Positions 1 to 5,956 of a DNA stretch of 5,956 nucleotides are shown one piece after another (position 1 is the stretch's first letter; the number at the start of each line of letters is the position of its first letter). The position numbers and the translations under genes are program-made. The DNA comes from Pseudomonadota bacterium. GTDB taxonomy: Bacteria > Myxococcota_A > Polyangia > Polyangiales > Polyangiaceae. The notes beneath the pieces are model-generated. The model had not been told where the DNA came from, made no database searches, and saw only the letters and a program-made list of their open reading frames with translations. Location: contig JAEYOT010000733.1 in assembly GCA_023411445.1 (NCBI GenBank), forward strand, positions 1 to 5,956, written 5' to 3'.

Positions 1-582
1 TGGGTTGATCAGCCGGTGGCGTTCGGGCCGTGCGTGCTGTGGAGCAAGTCACTGACCAGCATTCGGCCCGCCACCGCTGTCACGGACGTGACGAAGTTGG
101 AGGTTTCTTGTCACGACGACCCGCCCGGGCTCGTCTTCGACGGCGAGACGTTCGTGGCGGCGTTCACCGCGACGGAGAAGGGCAAGTCGGCCGCGGCCAC
201 CTACACGATGCGCTGGGACATGGCGGCGCAGACGTGGGGCGCTTACGAAAAGCGCCAGGCGGCGGCAGAGCCGGCCACGACCGCCAGGATGCCGCGCTTG
301 GGCACGGACGGCGCGGGCTCGCTGTTTCTGCTGTGGTCCGTCGGCACTAGCAACTACGAGCTTTACTACCAGCGCTTCGAGGCAGGGCGCTGGAGCGAGA
401 GCGCGGCGGTACCGCGCAGTGCCTTCAAGAATGCGGACTTCGTCCAGGGGTTGGACGCGACGCCGGCTCCGGCGCTGCCCCTCGCCATGAACCGCTTCGG
501 GATGGTGGCCATCAGCTGGGAGGAGCGCAGCGCCGAGGTCAGCTCCGGCTTCACGCGGCTGCGGTTCGCCAGCCTGCAGTGA
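1..582 (+). CDS. C-terminal part of a beta-propeller-like, probably exported protein (5' end outside window)
   Basis: The frame is open from the first base and ends at TGA 580-582, giving 193 residues of a protein whose start lies upstream. I do not recognise a named family. Roughly three times, a pattern typical of propeller blades recurs: a Gly/Asp turn, a hydrophobic strand with aromatic residues, then a Trp-containing strand. Examples are LVFDGETFVAAFTAT with a later QTWGAY, then GAGSLFLLWSV with YYQRFEAGRWSE, and last MVAISWEERS with RLRFASLQ at the very end. This resembles BNR/sialidase-like or other repeated beta-sheet proteins that act outside the cytoplasm. Two cysteines near the start of the fragment (in FGPCVLW and EVSCHDD) could form a disulfide. 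No catalytic motif is visible. It converges on the membrane-protein gene that ends 27 bp downstream. Coding is well supported; the fold assignment is inference. Confidence 0.75.
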   Translation, partial: WVDQPVAFGPCVLWSKSLTSIRPATAVTDVTKLEVSCHDDPPGLVFDGETFVAAFTATEKGKSAAATYTMRWDMAAQTWGAYEKRQAAAEPATTARMPRLGTDGAGSLFLLWSVGTSNYELYYQRFEAGRWSESAAVPRSAFKNADFVQGLDATPAPALPLAMNRFGMVAISWEERSAEVSSGFTRLRFASLQ

Positions 583-591
583 GCACCGGCT

Positions 592-618
592 CCGCGCAGG
601 TGGCGCTGCTCAGCGCGG
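592..618. terminator. Weak hairpin between convergent genes, possible bidirectional terminator
   Basis: CCGCGC at 592-597 can pair with GCGCGG at 613-618. An alternative perfect 6-bp stem, GCGCTG (603-608) with CAGCGC (611-616), competes with it but leaves only two bases in the loop. The site sits where the left-hand gene ends and overlaps the stop codon (610-612) of the opposing membrane-protein gene, the expected place for shared termination. There is no T-tract on either side, so intrinsic termination is doubtful. Confidence 0.25.
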
Positions 619-1569
619 GAAGCGCCACGCTTCGTACTCGGCCCAGCTCGGCTCAAGCTGTGGGAACACGGCTATGCCGAGCTCGGCCATGTAGCAGAGG
701 GGGTACAAGCGCGAGAACGTGAGCACCGGCAGCAGCAGTACGGTGCCAACGTACGGTATTGCGGTGGCGCAGCAGGTCACGCACGTGAGCACCATCGCGA
801 CGATGCTGATGGCGAAGGCCAGCGCGATGCGGAGCACGTAAAAGAGAGCCACTCCGCCGACGTTTCCGGAGAGAACCTCCGCGCGACACAGCTGCCAAGC
901 TTCCCCTACCGGCACGTTGCGCAGCACCATGAACGGCACGACGAAGTCGTCCAGCAACGCTTGCGTTAGCCAAAGCGGCAGGCCGATCAGCAGCGCCGTG
1001 CCGGCGATGACGGCGTAGCCCAGCACGGCGGCCGGTCCGAAAAAGTCCCCGCTCTGCCAGCTGGGTAGCGCCAACAGGACGCCGGCGCCACCGCCGGCAA
1101 GCAGCAACAGCCCACCGCACAAGCTGAGCAGCAGGCGAAACTTGCACAAGCTCATGCCTAGCTTGGCAGCGCGGTCCCACTGCTTGCCCAGCTCCACGCG
1201 ATCCCAGATCACGGACTCGACGAACATCAACTTGGCGCGGCTCGAGAACCACATCACCAGCAGCCAGATGCCGAGACCGAGCGTGATGCCCACCACCCCC
1301 AACGTCACGTAGAGCGCCAGGTCTTTGTTGAGCGTGCGCATCGCCTCGTCGAGCATCGCGCGGAAATCCCAACTCGCCGGGCCGCCGCCGGCGGATGATG
1401 ACCCGGAGCCGCCGGGAAAATTGGGCAGGGAGCCGCCGCCCCCTTCTCCGCACTGCGCCATGAAGACGGTGAAGCCGAGCGCGAACCACTTGTTGGCATT
1501 GAACGGGAACAGCAGCTTCTGCGTCCGTTCCACGGCGCGGCTGATCGCGTCGGCGGGTGACCTGGCCAT
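610..1569 (-). CDS. Polytopic inner-membrane protein with glycine-rich loop, function unknown
   Basis: The protein has 319 residues with about five or six hydrophobic segments, near residues 27-40, 84-109, 143-169, 178-202, 236-268 and 270-287. A Gly/Ser/Pro-rich, low-complexity stretch (about 41-64) separates the first segment from an amphipathic region. A DDFVVPFMVLRN motif (207-218) followed by an AW (224-225) lies before the fifth segment. It recalls the conserved 'DDFVVP-M' region of uncharacterised membrane families (DUF7544-like or the membrane domain linked to glycerophosphodiester phosphodiesterases); that family link is from memory and unverified. A cysteine cluster CVTCC occurs at 263-267 inside a membrane segment. 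ATG 1569 is the only start, because an in-frame TAG lies just upstream. A purine-rich AGGGGAG sits there but only one base from the ATG, closer than usual. The Hsp70-like gene ends 41 bp upstream on the same strand, so co-transcription is likely. Confidence 0.85.
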   Translation of the reverse strand: MARSPADAISRAVERTQKLLFPFNANKWFALGFTVFMAQCGEGGGGSLPNFPGGSGSSSAGGGPASWDFRAMLDEAMRTLNKDLALYVTLGVVGITLGLGIWLLVMWFSSRAKLMFVESVIWDRVELGKQWDRAAKLGMSLCKFRLLLSLCGGLLLLAGGGAGVLLALPSWQSGDFFGPAAVLGYAVIAGTALLIGLPLWLTQALLDDFVVPFMVLRNVPVGEAWQLCRAEVLSGNVGGVALFYVLRIALAFAISIVAMVLTCVTCCATAIPYVGTVLLLPVLTFSRLYPLCYMAELGIAVFPQLEPSWAEYEAWRFPR

Positions 1570-1610
1570 GCTCCCCTGAGCCTAGTCGAAGCGGCGGGCG
1601 CCCGTGCAGC

Positions 1611-2885
1611 TCACAAGAGCGCCCGGGCGCGCTCCCCCAGGCCCTGGATCACCGAGTGCAGGCTGCGCAGCCGCACCAGCTTTTCCGCTCCAAAGCGCTG
1701 GAGGATACCGCTGGCCAGCGCGGCCACGCGCGCGGTTCCGCCCGTGCAGCACACCAGGTCCACGTCGGCCGCCGTCATGCCGCTGTCGCTCAGCGTGCGA
1801 TCCAGCGAGGCCAGGATCGCGTCCACCTGCGGCGCCGAGAAGGTCTCGAACTCACGCCGCGCGATCGGCTCGCGGATGTCGATGCCCGGGTAGTCGAAGA
1901 CGAGCTCTGTCTGCTCGTGGTCGGAGAGCTGGCGCTTGGTGTGCTCGATGGTTTCGAATATTTGAAAGCCGAGCGAGTCCTCCACCAGGCACAGCAGCTG
2001 ATCGATGTGCTGCTTGTCATCCGGACCGAGCGAGCCGCTCTTGATGTCGCGCAAGAACGACATGATGTCGCGCTGCGCCAGGAGGCACGTGTCCGCTGGC
2101 GAGCACAGCGCGTCCATCAAGGGGCGCGGCATGCTGAGCACGTTGGAGCCGAACGGCACCTTGTACTTCACGTCGGCGCCGAAATGGCGGGAGACCTTGT
2201 GACGCATGATGCTGCCGTCGAACGCGTCGCCGGCGATCGACACGCCGCCCATGGCCAGCACCTCCGCCTGCGTATCGCCCGGCACCAGGCGCGTCACCGT
2301 AAAGTCCGAGGTGCCGCCGCCAAAGTCCGCGACCAGCACCAGCTTCGGCTCGGTCAAACGGCTGCGAAAATCATACGCAGCCGCGATTGGCTCCGGGCAG
2401 AAGTGCACCTCCTCGAAGCCGGCGAAGCGCGCCGCCGCCTCCAGTCGGCGCTCCGCCAGCGCGTCGTTCTCATCGTGCTCGGAGAAGCGCGCCGGGCGTC
2501 CGAACAGCGCGCGCTTCACGTTCACGCCGTAGTGGTGATTGGCGCGCCCGCGCATCTCGCGCAAAAACACGCCAATCAGCTCCTCCAGCTTGACGTTGCG
2601 CGAGCCGATGCGCGTCTCCTCGAAGCTGGGCATCGGCAAAAAGCGCTTGAGCGAACGCAAGAAGCGCCCGTGCATGCCTTCGGCAACATAGCGCTCGAGC
2701 GCCTCGGCGCCGAAGTAGCGCTCGGTGGTCTCCGAGAAGAACAAGATGCTGCGAAACACGGTGGGATCGCTGGCGGCGGGGTCCAGCGCGAGCGGCGCGT
2801 CCACCGCGTCCTTGGTGACGCCGCAGAGCAGCGAGTTGCTGGTGCCGAAATCGATCGCGTACAGCTGGGGCTTTTCCTGGAGCAT
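1611..2885 (-). CDS. YegD-type Hsp70 family ATPase (lone nucleotide-binding domain)
   Basis: This 424-residue protein has the actin/Hsp70 ATPase fold motifs in order. They are the phosphate-1 loop DFGTSNSLLC (12-21), a lysine K80 in LKRFLP at the place of the Hsp70 catalytic lysine, PEPIAAAYDF (164-173) with E165, and phosphate-2 DFGGGTSDF (187-195) with T192. After these come GGVSIAGDAFDG (213-224), the adenosine-contact helix EHTKRQLS (314-321) and the adenosine motif TGGTARV (381-387). The chain ends soon after that motif, so the substrate-binding domain and lid of DnaK are absent. Length and layout match E. coli YegD (about 450 residues). All residues expected for ATP binding and hydrolysis are visible, so it is probably an active ATPase, but client and partner proteins are unknown. 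ATG 2885 is the only standard start in the frame; the bases before it are pyrimidine-rich and lack a Shine-Dalgarno. The membrane-protein gene follows after 41 bp. Confidence 0.93.
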   Translation of the reverse strand: MLQEKPQLYAIDFGTSNSLLCGVTKDAVDAPLALDPAASDPTVFRSILFFSETTERYFGAEALERYVAEGMHGRFLRSLKRFLPMPSFEETRIGSRNVKLEELIGVFLREMRGRANHHYGVNVKRALFGRPARFSEHDENDALAERRLEAAARFAGFEEVHFCPEPIAAAYDFRSRLTEPKLVLVADFGGGTSDFTVTRLVPGDTQAEVLAMGGVSIAGDAFDGSIMRHKVSRHFGADVKYKVPFGSNVLSMPRPLMDALCSPADTCLLAQRDIMSFLRDIKSGSLGPDDKQHIDQLLCLVEDSLGFQIFETIEHTKRQLSDHEQTELVFDYPGIDIREPIARREFETFSAPQVDAILASLDRTLSDSGMTAADVDLVCCTGGTARVAALASGILQRFGAEKLVRLRSLHSVIQGLGERARALL

Positions 2886-2980
2886 GGCGAGGCGGAGAGT
2901 GGCGTCTAGCGAGCGTGCTTTACAATCTGTGAAGTTTCTGGCACCCTTGATTCAGGGTATCTGGATGTCGGGGAATATGG

Positions 2981-3003
2981 CACGTGCGCCCACTTCGCAC
3001 GTG
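2981..3003. repeat. Perfect inverted repeat CACGTGCG-N7-CGCACGTG
   Basis: The 8-bp arms 2981-2988 and 2996-3003 are exact reverse complements, with a 7-base spacer CCCACTT. Each arm also contains the 6-bp palindrome CACGTG. The repeat lies about 95 bp upstream of the Hsp70-like start codon and 60 bp past the 3' end of the tRNA. No T-tract follows on either strand. That makes it more like an operator for a dimeric regulator, or an RNA stem in the leader, than an intrinsic terminator. The repeat itself is certain; its role is inference. Confidence 0.6.
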
Positions 3004-3019
3004 AAACCCCGATAATTTG

Positions 3020-3052
3020 AGAAAGTACGCTAGCAGCGCTGAAGCGCTTCAG
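3020..3052 (-). terminator. Candidate terminator region downstream of tRNA-Leu
   Basis: Reading in the tRNA direction, the perfect 14-bp palindrome CTGAAGCGCTTCAG (3052-3039) begins 12 bases after the CCA. It can fold as a 5-bp stem with a GCGC loop. A second small stem CGCT-GCT-AGCG (3038-3028) and a T-rich run ACTTTCTCA (3027-3019) follow. The order of hairpin then T-rich tract fits 3' end formation, but the stems are short and the T-run is interrupted. Confidence 0.4.
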
Positions 3053-3063
3053 GCGTTTCTCGT

Positions 3064-3150
3064 TGGTAGCCCCTCCCGGACTCGAACCGGGACGACCTTG
3101 CGGTCCGAAGATTTTAAGTCTCCTGCGTATGCCGATTCCGCCAAGGGGCC
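3064..3150 (-). tRNA. tRNA-Leu (anticodon UAA)
   Basis: The 87-nt gene folds as a complete class II tRNA. The acceptor stem GGCCCCT pairs with AGGGGCT through seven pairs, the first a G-U. The D arm has a 3-bp stem GCG/CGC around GAATCGGCATA. The anticodon stem GGAGA/TCTTC (one G-U pair) encloses the loop CTTAAAA, giving anticodon TAA. The long variable arm GACC-GCAA-GGTC is typical of leucine, serine and tyrosine tRNAs. The T arm CCCGG-TTCGAGT-CCGGG follows. Discriminator base A (3067) is the leucine identity base and rules against a serine tRNA (usually G). The 3' CCA is encoded (3066-3064). It reads UUA, and by wobble UUG. It lies 118 bp downstream of the kinase stop on the same strand and is probably transcribed on its own. 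Confidence 0.97.
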
Positions 3151-3225
3151 TTGGGGTTGCGGGGGCGAGCCAGGTGGGCGCCGCCGACCGGAGCTTGGGG
3201 GATAGCATCGAGCGGGGGAGCGAAG

Positions 3226-3252
3226 CCACTGAAACCCGGCACGAGCCAGTGG
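3226..3252 (-). terminator. Weak inverted repeat just after the kinase stop codon
   Basis: CCACTG (3226-3231) and CAGTGG (3247-3252) are exact 6-bp complements with a 15-base spacer. They lie within 45 bases after the kinase TAA (3271-3269) in its direction of transcription. The following sequence on that strand is C-rich (CTTCGCTCCCCC), without a T-tract. It could mark the end of the kinase mRNA, or belong to the region upstream of the tRNA promoter. The rest of the 118-bp gap holds no feature I can name; no convincing tRNA promoter stood out. Confidence 0.25.
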
Positions 3253-3268
3253 AGCTGGCGCGCGTTGG

Positions 3269-5689
<2,421 letters not shown>

Positions 5690-5777
5690 GGCGCGGGCTC
5701 GGGCAAGAGTAAGCCACGATAGTACCGACCAACGCAGCCCCGAGACCAGAGCGTTTTTGCGACGCTCGTCCGGCGCG

Positions 5778-5808
5778 TGGACGGGGGCCGGCGCTCGTTT
5801 TATACGAG
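5778..5808 (+). promoter_or_regulatory. Possible thiD promoter with inverted repeat over the -10 box
   Basis: TGGACG (5778-5783) and TATACG (5801-5806) match four of six bases each of the sigma-70 consensus, with a 17-bp spacer, and lie about 33 bp before the thiD ATG. The -10 sits inside the inverted repeat CTCGT-TTTAT-ACGAG (5794-5808), a possible operator. It lies in the roughly 150-bp divergent region shared with the kinase gene. The leader this implies is about 30 bases or less, too short for a TPP riboswitch, and no CTGAGA-type riboswitch core is seen. Confidence 0.4.
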
Positions 5809-5839
5809 GCCGCAGCGGCTCTTCGCGCCCGCTTTCCCT

Positions 5840-5956
5840 ATGAAAAAGTTGGAAACCAAGGAACCCAGCCAGCCTCGCGTGCTCGTCGTCGCCGGATCGG
5901 ACTCGGGTGGCGGAGCCGGCATCCAAGCGGACATCAAGACCATCACGATGCTGGGG
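5840..5956 (+). CDS. thiD: Hydroxymethylpyrimidine/phosphomethylpyrimidine kinase, N-terminus (3' end outside window)
   Basis: ATG 5840 opens a frame that runs off the window after 39 codons. After a short charged lead (residues 1-13) comes [20 protein letters not shown] (14-33), followed by TITMLG. This is the ThiD signature at the N-terminal edge of the ribokinase-like fold, where the pyrimidine substrate binds. ThiD phosphorylates HMP to HMP-P and then to HMP-PP in the cytoplasm for thiamine synthesis. The motif spacing to the start is normal for the family. No Shine-Dalgarno is evident before the ATG (CTTTCCCT). Because the 3' part is missing, a fusion to ThiE or another thiamine enzyme, or a pyridoxal-kinase-type paralogue, cannot be excluded. 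It is divergent from the double kinase gene. Confidence 0.93.
   Translation, partial: MKKLETKEPSQPRVLVVAGSDSGGGAGIQADIKTITMLG

Noticed and set aside
653..1489. 278-codon minus-strand frame overlapping the membrane protein in another register
   Set aside because: It is an Arg-rich shadow frame; the overlapping frame has clear membrane helices and a proper start.
1595..1630. GC palindromes CGGGCGCCCG and GCGCCCGGGCGC around the Hsp70 stop codon
   Set aside because: They have no loop or T-tract and partly encode the protein's C-terminus; such GC palindromes are frequent at this base composition.
1557..2909. 450-codon open frame on the plus strand
   Set aside because: It lies exactly antisense to the Hsp70-like gene, whose motifs are unmistakable. 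The product is rich in Arg, His and Ala without any domain, as expected from codon bias in GC-rich DNA.
2938..2956. TGGCACCCTTGATTC resembling a sigma-54 promoter on the plus strand
   Set aside because: The GG and GC elements do not keep the required 10-bp spacing, and no plus-strand gene follows it.
2946..2960. ACCCT-N6-AGGGT-like inverted repeat near the Hsp70 leader
   Set aside because: The arms are only five pairs and the inner bases mismatch; this is expected by chance.
5807..5839. TPP riboswitch ahead of thiD
   Set aside because: The leader is too short and the conserved core sequences are absent.

Overview
The window comes from a very GC-rich bacterium. It is most likely a member of the Myxococcota (Polyangiales-like): a membrane-anchored eukaryote-type kinase with two kinase domains in one chain, a YegD-type lone Hsp70, and dense GC-driven shadow reading frames all fit that group. 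This placement is inference from gene style; there is no rRNA or marker gene here to prove it.

Layout, left to right. Positions 1-582 (+) hold the 3' end of a gene for a beta-propeller-like, probably exported protein. Facing it, on the minus strand, are a polytopic membrane protein with a glycine-rich loop (1569-610) and, 41 bp upstream of it, a YegD-type Hsp70 ATPase (2885-1611); the two look like an operon. Further upstream on the minus strand is a complete tRNA-Leu(UAA) with encoded CCA (3150-3064). It is separated from the Hsp70 gene by a 178-bp gap holding two perfect inverted repeats. Next is a long gene for a tandem Ser/Thr protein kinase with one transmembrane helix and a C-terminal extracytoplasmic beta domain (about 5689-3269). 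It is divergent, across about 150 bp, from the start of thiD (5840 onward, +), which encodes the thiamine-pathway HMP/HMP-P kinase.

The mix is ordinary in parts (tRNA, thiD) and suggestive in others: a signalling kinase, a non-classical Hsp70 and an uncharacterised membrane protein all run in the same direction. No mobile element, CRISPR array, rRNA, riboswitch or phage gene was seen. The only gene-poor stretches are short intergenic gaps under 200 bp. The best candidates for something less described are the double kinase, the Hsp70 and membrane-protein pair, and the hairpin region between tRNA-Leu and the Hsp70 gene.
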